From: Bacteroides pyogenes_A
GTDB lineage: Bacteria > Bacteroidota > Bacteroidia > Bacteroidales > Bacteroidaceae
Assembly: GCF_048595595.1 (NCBI RefSeq)
Contig: NZ_CP184347.1
Direction: 5' to 3' (one strand)
DNA: 64,000 nt
Made by a program: the position numbers and the translations under genes. Positions 51,430 to 61,117 of the stretch are shown in pieces (the first letter of the stretch is position 1; each line of letters opens with the position of its first letter). Below the pieces are notes generated by a model. It was not told the DNA's origin and did no database searches. It saw nothing but the letters and a program-made list of their open reading frames with translations.

Positions 51430-53892
51430 TTATCTCAATTTCGCTCCCAATTTGTCTTCCAGATTCTTCACCAGCTTCGACATGATTTTGTCGATCATCT
51501 TATCGTTCAGCGTCTGCGTCTCATCCTGAAGCATGAAACTCACCGCATACGATTTTTTTCCCGCTTCGAGGTTTTTCCCTTCGTACACATCGAAAAGCTC
51601 CACTTCTTTCAGCAGCTTCTTTTCGGTTTCGTAGGCAATCTTTTCAATCTCGGCAAAACGGACGTTCTTGTCGATCAACAACGCCAGATCGCGTTTCACA
51701 GCCGGGAATTTCGAAATCTCCTTATAACTGATTTTCACCGAACGTACGGCTTTCATCAATTCGTTCCAGTTGAGATCGGCATAATACACCTCATTGTCGA
51801 TATCGAACGCTTTCAGCAATTTGCGGGTCACCACGCCGAACGAGGCCAGGCGTTTTCCTCCCCGCGTGTTGACCGACAGAGCAGCGGCAAATACATCATC
51901 CGTCAGATTGCCGATTACCAGATTATGCAAATCCAAACCCAAACGCTTCAATATGTTCTCCACATACGCTTTCAGGTCGTACACCGAACTCTCTTCATCG
52001 AGATGCGCCCACGAGTTGGAAACATTCTTTCCGGTCACCCACAGTCCCAGATGGTAATTCTCGGAGTAAGGGGTCAACACCTTCTCGGCATTTTTCTTCT
52101 CACCGTCGAAATAATAGCAATTACCGAATTCGAAGAATTTCAAATCGGCATTTTTACGGTTGGCGTTGTGGGCGATACTTTCCAGACCTCCGAACAACAA
52201 TGTCTGACGCATGGCGTTCAGGTCGGCGCTCAACGGGTTCATCAGCACCACCAGCCGTTGCGGCGGATAAGCTTCCAGCCCGTCGTAATAAGCGGCACGG
52301 GTCAGGGAATTGTTGAGTATTTCATTGAACCCGCAGCCCACTAGCTGCTCGGCAACCAGGTTCTGCAATTTGTTCGATTTATCGTGCTCGCCCTTCGTCG
52401 TCAGGCTCGACTTCAGTGTCGACGGAATCTCCACATTGTTGTACCCATAGATGCGGAGGATATCTTCAATCACGTCGCAGTCGCGCTGCACATCCACCCG
52501 GTAAGGGGGAACCGCCAACGTCAGTCCTTCCGGTGTCTCATTCATAATCTTCATCTCCAGGGCGGTCACGATGTTCTTCACGGTTTCCGCAGGAATCGCT
52601 TTGCCGATCAGGGCATTCACCTTTTCGTACGGCAGCTCCACCACGAAGTCTTCCGCCGGAGCAGCGCATACGTCTTTGATTTCAGAAGAAATGCTACCGC
52701 CCGCCAGCTCTTTAATCATCAGAGCCGCCAGTTTCAGGCAGTAGACCACGCCGTTCGGATCGATTCCGCGTTCGAAACGGAACGAAGCGTCCGTATTCAA
52801 ACCATGGCGGCGGGCAGTCTTACGCACCCACGTAGGATGGAAATAAGCGCTCTCGATGAATACATCGGTGGTGGTTTCCGTAGAACCCGAATCCAACCCA
52901 CCGAACACACCGGCAATGCACATCCCTTCCTCGCTGTTGCAAATCATCAGGTCGCGTTCATTCAGTTTGCGTTCCACGCCGTCCAGCGTGACGAACGAGG
53001 TACCTTCGGGCATTGTTTTCACAACCACTTCGTTGCCTTTTATCTTGCCGGCATCGAAGCAATGCAGCGGCTGACCGAATGCATGAACAATATAATTCGT
53101 GATATCCACCACATTGTTAATAGGGCGTATACCAATCAGACGCAGTTTGTTCTGCAACCATTCGGGACTCTCTTTCACCATCACGCCTTTCACGGTCACA
53201 CCGGCGTAATGCGGACAGGCTTCGCTGTTCTCCACCTTCACCGCAATATCCAAATTATGGTTTTCCACCTTGAATCCTTCCACCGACGGACGTTTCAGTG
53301 TCGTCTTTTTTCCGCTCTGAATAAGGTAAGCGTACAGGTCGCGCGCTACCCCGTAATGCGAACAGGCATCGGCACGGTTGGGCGTAATATCCACCTCCAG
53401 CACGTAGTCGCTTTTTATGTTGTAGTAATCTTTGGCAAGCGTACCGGGCACGGCATCCGCAGGCAGTACAATGATTCCGTCATGGCTCGTACCGATACCG
53501 ATTTCATCTTCCGCACATATCATACCGGTCGACTCCACACCGCGGATTTTCGATTTCTTGATCATAAAGCATTCGTCTCCGTCGTAAAGCTTCGTCCCCA
53601 AGGTGGCGACAACCACTTTCTGACCGGCAGCCACGTTCGGTGCGCCGCATACGATTTGTACAGGATCACCCTCTCCCAAATTAACGGTAGTAATATGCAG
53701 GTGATCGGAGTTGGGATGCTCCACGCAAGTCAGCACCTCGCCGATGACCAATCCCTCCAGACCGCCTTTCACGGTCTGCACTTCTTCTACACCACCTGTT
53801 TCCAAGCCGATAGAGGTCAACGCCGCAGCCGTCTCTTCGGGAGTCAGCTCAAAATCGACATACTCTTTCAGCCAGTTATAAGAGATATTCAT
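51430..53892 (-). CDS. pheT: Phenylalanine--tRNA ligase beta subunit
   Basis: 820 residues. Order: EMAP-II-like tRNA-binding domain (about 40-150), B3/B4 editing domain (about 210-385, LRLIGIRPINNVVDITNYIV), B5 domain (about 405-475), the catalytic-like core (GCGFNEILNNSL), and the C-terminal FDX-ACB anticodon-binding domain (about 725-820). Length and domains are standard. pheS is not adjacent, as usual in Bacteroides. Its promoter carries TAACTTTG just upstream. Confidence 0.97.
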   Translation of the reverse strand: MNISYNWLKEYVDFELTPEETAAALTSIGLETGGVEEVQTVKGGLEGLVIGEVLTCVEHPNSDHLHITTVNLGEGDPVQIVCGAPNVAAGQKVVVATLGTKLYDGDECFMIKKSKIRGVESTGMICAEDEIGIGTSHDGIIVLPADAVPGTLAKDYYNIKSDYVLEVDITPNRADACSHYGVARDLYAYLIQSGKKTTLKRPSVEGFKVENHNLDIAVKVENSEACPHYAGVTVKGVMVKESPEWLQNKLRLIGIRPINNVVDITNYIVHAFGQPLHCFDAGKIKGNEVVVKTMPEGTSFVTLDGVERKLNERDLMICNSEEGMCIAGVFGGLDSGSTETTTDVFIESAYFHPTWVRKTARRHGLNTDASFRFERGIDPNGVVYCLKLAALMIKELAGGSISSEIKDVCAAPAEDFVVELPYEKVNALIGKAIPAETVKNIVTALEMKIMNETPEGLTLAVPPYRVDVQRDCDVIEDILRIYGYNNVEIPSTLKSSLTTKGEHDKSNKLQNLVAEQLVGCGFNEILNNSLTRAAYYDGLEAYPPQRLVVLMNPLSADLNAMRQTLLFGGLESIAHNANRKNADLKFFEFGNCYYFDGEKKNAEKVLTPYSENYHLGLWVTGKNVSNSWAHLDEESSVYDLKAYVENILKRLGLDLHNLVIGNLTDDVFAAALSVNTRGGKRLASFGVVTRKLLKAFDIDNEVYYADLNWNELMKAVRSVKISYKEISKFPAVKRDLALLIDKNVRFAEIEKIAYETEKKLLKEVELFDVYEGKNLEAGKKSYAVSFMLQDETQTLNDKMIDKIMSKLVKNLEDKLGAKLR

Positions 53893-53926
53893 ATCATTAA
53901 TTTTATATTGTTTCTCAAAAGACTTG

Positions 53927-53934
53927 CAAAGTTA
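53927..53934 (-). promoter_or_regulatory. Promoter -7 element (TAACTTTG) of pheT
   Basis: Minus-strand TAnnTTTG match, 34 bases upstream of the pheT start. Confidence 0.55.
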
Positions 53935-53977
53935 ATAAGATTTTTCGGTTGGCGGGAAACGTTTACAGAGAAAATTA

Positions 53978-55531
53978 TTAAAAAGGCAACGGCCCGTCGC
54001 CCGGCGCTCCGAACGGATTGTCCGTCTGCGGAACAAAATCCGGTGAAGGCGGAAGAGGCGCGGAACCCGAATTCAGTTTCGATCCCAGCATGGCTCCCGC
54101 AGGATCGCCCGGCATGGGAATCACCATATCGTCCTCCGGATTCGAGAAGCGGGTAAACTCCCCTTTGAACCGAAGCAATACATCGCCCACCGCACCGTTA
54201 CGATGCTTGGCAATAATAATCTCCGCCATGCCGCGAAGGTCATTTCCACGGTCGTCCTGATAAATTTTATAGTACTCGGGACGGTGGATGAAACAAACCA
54301 TATCGGCATCCTGCTCGATCGCTCCCGATTCACGCAGGTCGCTCAACTGCGGACGCTTCCCGTCGATACCTTCCCGGTTCTCCACCCCACGGTTCAACTG
54401 CGACAGGGCGATGATGGGGATATTCAGTTCCTTCGCCAATCCCTTCAGCGAGCGTGAAATCGTACTCACCTCTTCCTGACGGCTTCCGAAAGCCATGCCG
54501 CTGGCGTTCATCAACTGAAGGTAGTCGATAATAATCACACGCACACCGTGTTCGCGTACCAGCCGACGCGCCTTCGTGCGAAGCTCGAAAACCGACAACG
54601 AAGGGGTATCGTCCACATACAGCGGAGCATCCAGCAGATCCTTCAGTTTATAGTCCAACTGCTGCCACTCGTAACTTGCCAACTGTCCGCTCTTGATTTT
54701 CTCGCTCGGAATCTCGCAGACGTTCGATATCAGACGGTTCACCAGCTGCACATTGCTCATCTCGAGAGAGAACAAAGCTACCGGATTCCTGTAATTCACG
54801 GCAATATTCTTCGCCATGGAAAGCACGAAAGCCGTTTTACCCATTGCCGGACGGGCGGCGATAATAATCAGGTCGGAGTTCTGCCAACCCGAAGTCATCT
54901 TGTCGAGCTTGGTAAAGCCGCTCTCCAGACCGCTTAAACCATCCGTCCGCGCGGCAGCTTTCTGAATCAGCTTGTACGCTTCGTCAATCACCGGATTGAT
55001 CTGCGTATAGTCTTTCTTCATGTTCTGCTGCGAAATCTCGAACAGCTTGCCTTCCGCTTCCTGCATCAGGTCGTCCACGTCCAGCGTCTCGTCGAACGCT
55101 TTGCCCTGAATATGACTCGTAAACGTAATGAGTTCGCGCGCCAATGCCTTCTGAGCGATGATCCGGGCATGATATTCGATGTGCGCCGAAGAAGCCACCT
55201 TGCTGCTTAGCTGAGTAATGTAGAACGGTCCGCCCACTTCCTCCAGATCCCCCTGCTTGCTAAGCTGCTCCTTCACCGTCAGAATGTCCACCGGCTTCTG
55301 ATTTACCGCCAGATTGGTAATAGCAGTGTAAATCAACTGATGGCGGCGTTCGTAAAAAGAATCCGGACGCAGGATTTCGCTCACCAGCGAATAAGCGTCT
55401 TTCTCAATCATCAAAGCGCCCAATACCGCTTCCTCCAGTTCGGGAGCCTGCGGTTGAAGGCGGCCATAATCATTGACCGGTTGTACTTTTGTCGATTTTG
55501 TGCTACGGGTATTTCTTCTTTGTTCAGCCAT
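53978..55531 (-). CDS. dnaB: Replicative DNA helicase
   Basis: 517 residues. The N-terminal DnaG-interacting domain (about 25-130) is followed by a linker and the RecA-like hexameric ATPase: LIIIAARPAMGKTAFVLSMA with Walker A at 226-235, VALFSLEMS, RVIIIDYLQLMNASG (Walker B) and QADMVCFIHRPEYY-type motif 4. The tail is Pro/Gly-rich and disordered. The DnaB family normally opens the fork at oriC; nothing suggests an origin here. It is divergent from ispE, with a TATCTTTG box upstream. Confidence 0.97.
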   Translation of the reverse strand: MAEQRRNTRSTKSTKVQPVNDYGRLQPQAPELEEAVLGALMIEKDAYSLVSEILRPDSFYERRHQLIYTAITNLAVNQKPVDILTVKEQLSKQGDLEEVGGPFYITQLSSKVASSAHIEYHARIIAQKALARELITFTSHIQGKAFDETLDVDDLMQEAEGKLFEISQQNMKKDYTQINPVIDEAYKLIQKAAARTDGLSGLESGFTKLDKMTSGWQNSDLIIIAARPAMGKTAFVLSMAKNIAVNYRNPVALFSLEMSNVQLVNRLISNVCEIPSEKIKSGQLASYEWQQLDYKLKDLLDAPLYVDDTPSLSVFELRTKARRLVREHGVRVIIIDYLQLMNASGMAFGSRQEEVSTISRSLKGLAKELNIPIIALSQLNRGVENREGIDGKRPQLSDLRESGAIEQDADMVCFIHRPEYYKIYQDDRGNDLRGMAEIIIAKHRNGAVGDVLLRFKGEFTRFSNPEDDMVIPMPGDPAGAMLGSKLNSGSAPLPPSPDFVPQTDNPFGAPGDGPLPF

Positions 55532-55615
55532 TCAGACAGTTACGATTTTACAAATACAATATACGATTCACTAATTAGCAAGACTCATAAAAATTCTCTC
55601 CCACGTAAGGGATGA

Positions 55616-55623
55616 CAAAGATA
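55616..55623 (-). promoter_or_regulatory. Promoter -7 element (TATCTTTG) of dnaB
   Basis: Minus-strand exact TAnnTTTG match, 84 bases upstream of the dnaB start. Confidence 0.55.
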
Positions 55624-55666
55624 GAACATAATAACGAAGAATAGTAGCAGGCGCCGAAGTTTTTAT

Positions 55667-55674
55667 TAATTTTG
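55667..55674 (+). promoter_or_regulatory. Promoter -7 element (TAATTTTG) of ispE
   Basis: TAnnTTTG match on the plus strand. The leader to the ATG at 55771 is about 90 bases. It is back-to-back with the dnaB promoter. Confidence 0.5.
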
Positions 55675-55770
55675 CATTCACAAGCGTTGTTCATTATTCG
55701 GTTCATAAACCTTGAGACAACCGGTATGTACAGCTAACCGCCGACTTCCAATAATTAATTGTCAACCATT

Positions 55771-56595
55771 ATGATTGCTTTTCCGAACGCTAAAATAAAT
55801 TTAGGACTGTCTGTCACAGAAAAACGCCCCGACGGATACCACAACCTCGAAACTGTTTTTTACCCTGTCGCATTGGAAGATGCGTTGGAAATCAACTCTT
55901 CATCCCGAAACGGAGAAAAATTCCGGCTCACGCAGTATGGAACCAAGATTGCCGGCAACCCCGAAGACAATCTGGTAATCAAAGCCTGTAAACTACTCGA
56001 CAACGATTTCGACCTCCCTCCGCTCGATATCCGTCTCTATAAGCACATCCCTTCGGGAGCAGGATTGGGCGGCGGGTCGTCCGACGCGGCATTTACGCTC
56101 AAGCTCCTTAATGAGTATTGCCGGCTCCATCTGTCCGAAGAGAGTTTGGAAACCTATGCCGCCATGCTGGGTGCCGATTGCGCTTTTTTTATCCGCAACA
56201 GGGCCACCTTTGCCGAAGGCATCGGCAATCGATTCTCACCGGTATCCCTTTCACTCAAAGGATACCGCATAGCAATCGTCAAGCCCGATGTTTTTGTCTC
56301 CACCCGCGAAGCTTTTTCAGCCATCCGCCCGCACCGCCCACAGTATGCGGTGAAAGAAACGGTCTCCCTTCCGGTGCGCGAGTGGAAAGAGAAGCTGGTC
56401 AACGATTTCGAGGCAAGCGTATTTCCGCAATACCCCGTCATCGGTGAAATCAAACGGGAACTTTACCGCTCGGGTGCCGTTTATGCGTCGATGAGCGGCT
56501 CCGGCTCTTCAGTGTTCGGGCTTTTCGAGCCGGAAGCCATCATCCCCTCTTTCTCTTTTGGCCCCGAAACATTTACTTTTCAAGGAGTGCTATAA
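55771..56595 (+). CDS. ispE: 4-diphosphocytidyl-2-C-methyl-D-erythritol kinase
   Basis: 274 residues from MIAFPNAKINLG; the upstream TTG in the same frame is a weaker start. GHMP kinase motifs: PNAKINLGLSV (5-15), the ATP loop PSGAGLGGGSSDAA (94-107), and MSGSGSSVFGLF near the end. It phosphorylates CDP-ME in the non-mevalonate isoprenoid pathway. It is convergent with the glycerate kinase gene with 35 bases between. Confidence 0.96.
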   Translation: MIAFPNAKINLGLSVTEKRPDGYHNLETVFYPVALEDALEINSSSRNGEKFRLTQYGTKIAGNPEDNLVIKACKLLDNDFDLPPLDIRLYKHIPSGAGLGGGSSDAAFTLKLLNEYCRLHLSEESLETYAAMLGADCAFFIRNRATFAEGIGNRFSPVSLSLKGYRIAIVKPDVFVSTREAFSAIRPHRPQYAVKETVSLPVREWKEKLVNDFEASVFPQYPVIGEIKRELYRSGAVYASMSGSGSSVFGLFEPEAIIPSFSFGPETFTFQGVL

Positions 56596-56630
56596 GATTA
56601 GCTGAAAAGCAACGGACAAATATCATTTTA

Positions 56631-57770
56631 TCAAGATTTCGAACGTAGCATCAATCGCAAGATCTGAACAACCGTCCGGTTCAGGTTCTCTAAAGTCATT
56701 TCTTTCCGCATGGCTTTCTCCAACGAAACCGGCGACGACTGAATGGAAAAAACAGCCGTAAATCCCAATTCGTTTAATTTTTCCACCTCCTCTATGCAAC
56801 CGCCCAAAGCGACAACGGGAACCTGTTTGGCCACAGCCCTGCCCAATACACCGCTCAAAGCCTTGCCCATACCTGTTTGAGCGTCGATCTTTCCCTCACC
56901 GGTCAGCACCACATCCGCATCCGCCACCTCCTTGTCGAAGCCGATGAGATCGAGTACGATATCGATACCGGGTTTCAACGTAGCATCCATGAAAGGAAGC
57001 AAACCGCCTCCCATCCCGCCGGCTGCACCGGCACCCGAAAGCGTGGCTACATCCTTCCCCGTTTCTCTCAACAGCACCTCCGCATAATGCCGAAGCCCTC
57101 TGTCGAGCAGGTCGACCTCTTCCGGAGAAGCTCCCTTCTGAGGAGCATACACGTATGCAGCGCCCTCCTTACCGTAAAACGGATTACTCACATCGCACGC
57201 TATGACAAACGACGCCTCTTTCAAATCCGGTCTCAAACGTGAAAAATCGATCCGCTTTATTTTTCCCAGATTCCGCCCGATAGGGTGGAGTTCATCACCG
57301 GCTTCATCGAGAAAACGCAAGCCCAATGCCCGCATCACTCCCGTACCGGCATCGTTGGTAGCGCTACCTCCCAATCCGATGACAAACTTCCGATATCCTT
57401 TATCCAACGCGTCGGCTATCAGCTCCCCTGTTCCATAGCTTGTCGTATTCATGGGATTCCGGCGGTCCATAGGCACCAGCGGCAAACCGGCGGCAGCCGC
57501 CATTTCAATAACCGCCGTACCATCTTGTGAAACAACATACGAAGCGCTCCGCTCTTCCATAAGAGGACCATGGACCCGGCAGGAAAGGGTTTCTACAGGC
57601 AGATACCTGCTTATCGCCCGCGCCGTTCCTTCTCCTCCATCGGCTATAGGGAATGATTTCACCTCGCATTCCGGCCAAAGTCGGCGGATGGTTAAAGCCA
57701 GAGAGTCACTTATATCCGAAGCGCTCACAGACCCTTTAAAAGAATCGAAAGCCAGTACAATCTTTCTCAT
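56631..57770 (-). CDS. Glycerate kinase (GlxK/GarK family)
   Basis: 379 residues. MRKIVLAFDSFKGSVSASDI at the start, then PIADGGEGTARAIS, GSATNDAGTGVMRALG, GMGGGLLPF and VLTGEGKIDAQTGMGKALSG: the full pattern of the family. It phosphorylates D-glycerate with ATP (to 2-phosphoglycerate in this class). It is monocistronic. Confidence 0.94.
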   Translation of the reverse strand: MRKIVLAFDSFKGSVSASDISDSLALTIRRLWPECEVKSFPIADGGEGTARAISRYLPVETLSCRVHGPLMEERSASYVVSQDGTAVIEMAAAAGLPLVPMDRRNPMNTTSYGTGELIADALDKGYRKFVIGLGGSATNDAGTGVMRALGLRFLDEAGDELHPIGRNLGKIKRIDFSRLRPDLKEASFVIACDVSNPFYGKEGAAYVYAPQKGASPEEVDLLDRGLRHYAEVLLRETGKDVATLSGAGAAGGMGGGLLPFMDATLKPGIDIVLDLIGFDKEVADADVVLTGEGKIDAQTGMGKALSGVLGRAVAKQVPVVALGGCIEEVEKLNELGFTAVFSIQSSPVSLEKAMRKEMTLENLNRTVVQILRLMLRSKS

Positions 57771-57860
57771 AATAACATCTCTTTCATATCCAAGCCACTA
57801 TCAAACCAACTCATTTGCTTTCTCCACAAAGATAATGAATATCTCCCTACAAAAAAACGA

Positions 57861-57882
57861 TACTCCGATTCACATCGGAGTA
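57861..57882 (-). terminator. Terminator between galE and glycerate kinase
   Basis: TACTCCGAT (57861-57869) and ATCGGAGTA (57874-57882) form a perfect nine-base stem around TCAC. On the minus strand it is followed by TCGTTTTTTTG. It is about 160 bases past the galE stop. Confidence 0.7.
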
Positions 57883-58012
57883 CCGTCACAACACAAACAC
57901 AAAATAAAACACGACAAAACTACTACTCAATCGGGACGTTCGTGCCGGGGAGGCACAGCTACCTTCAACACATATTCACATACACACTGACGGTCCGATC
58001 CCGATCGGTTAC

Positions 58013-58029
58013 AAGAGCCAAGGGCTCTT
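58013..58029 (-). terminator. Short hairpin just after galE
   Basis: AAGAGCC (58013-58019) pairs with GGCTCTT (58023-58029), 16 bases past the galE stop. There is no U-run; it may be a pause or a 3'-end stabiliser. Confidence 0.4.
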
Positions 58030-58044
58030 ATTCTGCTGAAATTA

Positions 58045-59079
58045 TTATTGTATACCTCTTTCACGAAGTTTCAATTGCCAATCCCACGCAGACCGCAACG
58101 TATCTTCCAACGTTTCTACCGCTTTCCACCCGAGCTCGTTATTGGCAAAGTCCGGATTGGCCCACACCTTCTCGATATCTCCCGCACGACGGCCTACAAT
58201 CTGATAATTCAGTTTTACTCCGGTAGCTTTCTCAAATCCCCGGATCAACTCCAATACGGAAACTCCGCGTCCCGTACCGATATTGAAGACTTCCACTTTC
58301 TCTTTCTGGGCCTTCTCCAAGATGCGTCGGATAGCTATCACATGTGCTTTTGCCAAATCCACCACATTGATGAAATCGCGGATGCAAGACCCGTCGGGGG
58401 TGTTGTAATCATCTCCGAACACACTCAGTTTTTCACGGATACCGATCGCCGTTTGAGTGAGGTAAGGAACAAGATTCTGTGGCACTCCACTGGGAAGCTC
58501 GCCCAGCAATGCCGTGGGATGCGCGCCGATCGGATTGAAGTAACGCAGCATGATCGCGTTTATCGGAGCCCCCGAAGCCACCGTATCGCGAATAATTTCC
58601 TCATTGATCTGTTTCGTATTTCCGTAGGGAGATTCCGCTTTCTTAATCGGCGCTTTCTCCGTTACCGGCAATTCATCCGGCTGACCGTATACCGTGCAGG
58701 AAGAAGAAAAAACAATTCCCTCCACCCCATGTTTGGGCATCAATTCGAGCAGATTGATCAGAGAAACCAGATTGTTTCGGTAATAAAGCAGCGGTTTCTC
58801 TACCGATTCGCCCACCGCTTTACTGGCAGCAAAGTGAATGATCGCTTTAATTCCTTTATATTTGGCAAACAAGGCATCGAGTCCGTCAAAATCCAGACAG
58901 TCCAGCTTTTCGAACGCCGGACGGATACCTGACACCTTTTCAATGTTGTCAACCACGTCGGCACTTGAATTCGACAGATTATCTATAATTACGACTTCGT
59001 ATCCGCTGTTTTGCAGCTCTACAACGGTATGAGAGCCGATATATCCTGTTCCCCCCGTTACTAAAATTCTTTCTTTCAT
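58045..59079 (-). CDS. galE: UDP-glucose 4-epimerase
   Basis: 344 residues from MKERILVTGG; an upstream in-frame extension is unsupported. GGTGYIGSHTV (NAD-binding), then the Ser of FSSSCTVYG and YGNTK with the catalytic Tyr and Lys. The short-chain dehydrogenase family member interconverts UDP-glucose and UDP-galactose for capsule and glycan synthesis or galactose use. It is monocistronic. Confidence 0.95.
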   Translation of the reverse strand: MKERILVTGGTGYIGSHTVVELQNSGYEVVIIDNLSNSSADVVDNIEKVSGIRPAFEKLDCLDFDGLDALFAKYKGIKAIIHFAASKAVGESVEKPLLYYRNNLVSLINLLELMPKHGVEGIVFSSSCTVYGQPDELPVTEKAPIKKAESPYGNTKQINEEIIRDTVASGAPINAIMLRYFNPIGAHPTALLGELPSGVPQNLVPYLTQTAIGIREKLSVFGDDYNTPDGSCIRDFINVVDLAKAHVIAIRRILEKAQKEKVEVFNIGTGRGVSVLELIRGFEKATGVKLNYQIVGRRAGDIEKVWANPDFANNELGWKAVETLEDTLRSAWDWQLKLRERGIQ

Positions 59080-59123
59080 ATTATCTCCGGCGATTGGTTC
59101 ATCGTTTCCTTCCGTTCGATTCA

Positions 59124-59131
59124 CAAAAATA
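59124..59131 (-). promoter_or_regulatory. Promoter -7 element (TATTTTTG) of galE
   Basis: Minus-strand TAnnTTTG match, 44 bases upstream of the galE start. Confidence 0.5.
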
Positions 59132-59191
59132 TAGAATTAAAACGAAAAACCAATCATATTATGTAAAAAGTTATAAAATAAAATCCTTTTT

Positions 59192-59764
59192 TTATACGAC
59201 GCCCGAAAAGCCCATGAATGCCATTGCCAGCAGACCGGCGGTAATCAGAGCGATAGGGGTTCCCCGCATGGCTTTCGGCACTTTTACCAGACTCATCTGC
59301 TCGCGCAGCCCCGCAAAAAGAATCAGAGCCAGGCCGAATCCCAGAGCGGTGGAAAAAGCATATACCACACCGGTCAGCAGATCATAGTCTTTCTGAATCA
59401 CCAGAATGGCGACACCCAGGATACAGCAGTTGGTCGTAATCAATGGCAGGAAAACTCCCAGCGCCTGATACAGGGCGGGCGACACTTTCTTCAGGATAAT
59501 CTCCACCATCTGCACCAGAGCGGCAATGACCAGAATGAACGTGATGGTTTGCAGATATCCTAATCCGAAAGCGTCCAGCACGAACTTCTGAATGAGGAAA
59601 GTCACAATGGTAGCGATTGTCAATACGAATGTAACCGCAGCGCTCATGCCCATTGCCGTTTCCACTTTCTTCGAAACTCCCAGAAACGGGCAGATTCCCA
59701 GAAATTGCGACAATACGATGTTGTTCACAAAGATTGCCGAGATAAAAATCAATATATATTCCAT
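59192..59764 (-). CDS. rnfA: Rnf complex subunit A
   Basis: 190 residues with six membrane helices, including NNIVLSQFLGICPFLGVSKK and TTNCCILGVAI. With RnfE it forms the core of the ferredoxin:NAD+ oxidoreductase, carrying a buried 2Fe-2S cluster through conserved Cys (CPF and NCC). It is the last gene of the rnf operon, 34 bases after rnfE. Confidence 0.95.
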   Translation of the reverse strand: MEYILIFISAIFVNNIVLSQFLGICPFLGVSKKVETAMGMSAAVTFVLTIATIVTFLIQKFVLDAFGLGYLQTITFILVIAALVQMVEIILKKVSPALYQALGVFLPLITTNCCILGVAILVIQKDYDLLTGVVYAFSTALGFGLALILFAGLREQMSLVKVPKAMRGTPIALITAGLLAMAFMGFSGVV

Positions 59765-59798
59765 AATGAATTCCTAATTATCGAGTTATCAATTACAT

Positions 59799-60383
59799 TC
59801 AGGCTTTTTTCAGGCTGTTGATCACCGCGATGAGGTATCCCAGTGCGATGAACGCGCCGGGAGCCAGTACGAACAGCAGCATGCCGTACTCTTCGGGCAG
59901 AATCGCCAGATTGAACACCTTGCCTGTTCCCAAAAATTCGCGCACAGCTCCCAGCAGCGTCAGCGCGAATGTGAAGCCGAGCCCCATCCCTATGCCGTCG
60001 AACATCGCGGCCACCGGATTATTCTTCGCGGCGAAGGCTTCGGCACGGCCCAATACGATACAGTTCACCACGATCAGCGGGATAAAAAGCCCCAACGTAG
60101 CATACAGTTCGGGCACATAAGCCTGCATAATCATCTGAAGCAGGGTCACGAACGAAGCGATAACCACAATAAACGAAGGAATACGCACCATATCGGGAAT
60201 CAGTTTCTTCACCGACGAAATCACCACGTTCGAGCAAATAAGCACAAACATGGTAGCCAGCCCCATGCCCATGCCGTTGATGGCGGAAGAGGTCGTACCC
60301 AACGTAGGACACATACCGAGCAGGAGCACAAAAATGGGATTTTCTTTAAGAATCCCGTTTATCATTACTTTCAAGTTATCCAT
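59799..60383 (-). CDS. rnfE: Rnf complex subunit E
   Basis: 194 residues, six helices, homologous to RnfA: NPIFVLLLGMCPTLGTTSSA and IPLIVVNCIVLGRAEAFA, with the matching Cys residues for the shared cluster. It lies 17 bases after rnfG. Confidence 0.95.
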   Translation of the reverse strand: MDNLKVMINGILKENPIFVLLLGMCPTLGTTSSAINGMGMGLATMFVLICSNVVISSVKKLIPDMVRIPSFIVVIASFVTLLQMIMQAYVPELYATLGLFIPLIVVNCIVLGRAEAFAAKNNPVAAMFDGIGMGLGFTFALTLLGAVREFLGTGKVFNLAILPEEYGMLLFVLAPGAFIALGYLIAVINSLKKA

Positions 60384-60400
60384 AGCTGTCTTCTCCTTTC

Positions 60401-61117
60401 TTAATAAATAGAATCATTAGCCGTCTCTTCGCCCGCAGGTGCGGCGGAAAGCTCGTTTTTCTGCGACGCTCCGGTAACTGCGTTCACATCCGATTCACCT
60501 TCCCGGTAAGCCTGGTAAGCGGCATTCACAGCATTCAGGAAAGCGCGTGAAGTGATGGTCGAGGCCGTGATGGCATCCACTTGCCCCCCGTCTTTGTTCA
60601 CTTTCAGTTCTCCTTCTCCCGGGTTCAGGCCCAGAATCGACTTCGGACTACTTCCGTGCAGTACTCCCTTCTCTCCTTTCGACGGAGAATACGCTCCGAA
60701 CCATTTGTCGGCTTTCGAGCCCAGTCCCGGCGTTTCGGCGTGGGCCAGCAACGAGTAGTTGTAAATCCTGCCTTCGGCATCGAAGCCCACCAGCACTTTC
60801 AGTTCGCCGCCGAATCCCATCGACTTCGACTCCACCGCGCTGCCTATCCATTCTCCGTCTTTCTTGGCGGGATACACAATGAAGTTCACTATTTTCTTTC
60901 CGTCTTTTTCACCGAAAAGAGTATCGCTTTCTTCCACCGGATTGTTCGTAAACTCCGGAAGCACCTCTTTCAGGGCTTGATTCAGAGCTTTGGCATTGGC
61001 TTCGGCTATCGGTCCTTTCGTCAGTTCGTTCACCCAAGCGAGCAGAGACACCGAAACCACCGTGACGCCCGTCAGCACGAGCAACATATTCTTTAAAGAT
61101 GATTGTAACTTTTTCAT
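60401..61117 (-). CDS. rnfG: Rnf complex subunit G, covalent FMN
   Basis: 238 residues: one N-terminal membrane helix (about 10-30) and a periplasmic domain. DAITASTITSRAFLNAV (about 182-198) is the (S/D)xxTxxT motif that carries FMN on Thr. The C-terminal tail (ASQKNELSAAPAGEET) is a disordered extension. Its start overlaps the end of rnfD by four bases. Confidence 0.94.
   Translation of the reverse strand: MKKLQSSLKNMLLVLTGVTVVSVSLLAWVNELTKGPIAEANAKALNQALKEVLPEFTNNPVEESDTLFGEKDGKKIVNFIVYPAKKDGEWIGSAVESKSMGFGGELKVLVGFDAEGRIYNYSLLAHAETPGLGSKADKWFGAYSPSKGEKGVLHGSSPKSILGLNPGEGELKVNKDGGQVDAITASTITSRAFLNAVNAAYQAYREGESDVNAVTGASQKNELSAAPAGEETANDSIY

Noticed and set aside
52384..54156. 590-residue plus-strand frame
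   Set aside because: Antisense to pheT and dnaB; rich in His, Arg and Phe as expected for a reverse-strand shadow.
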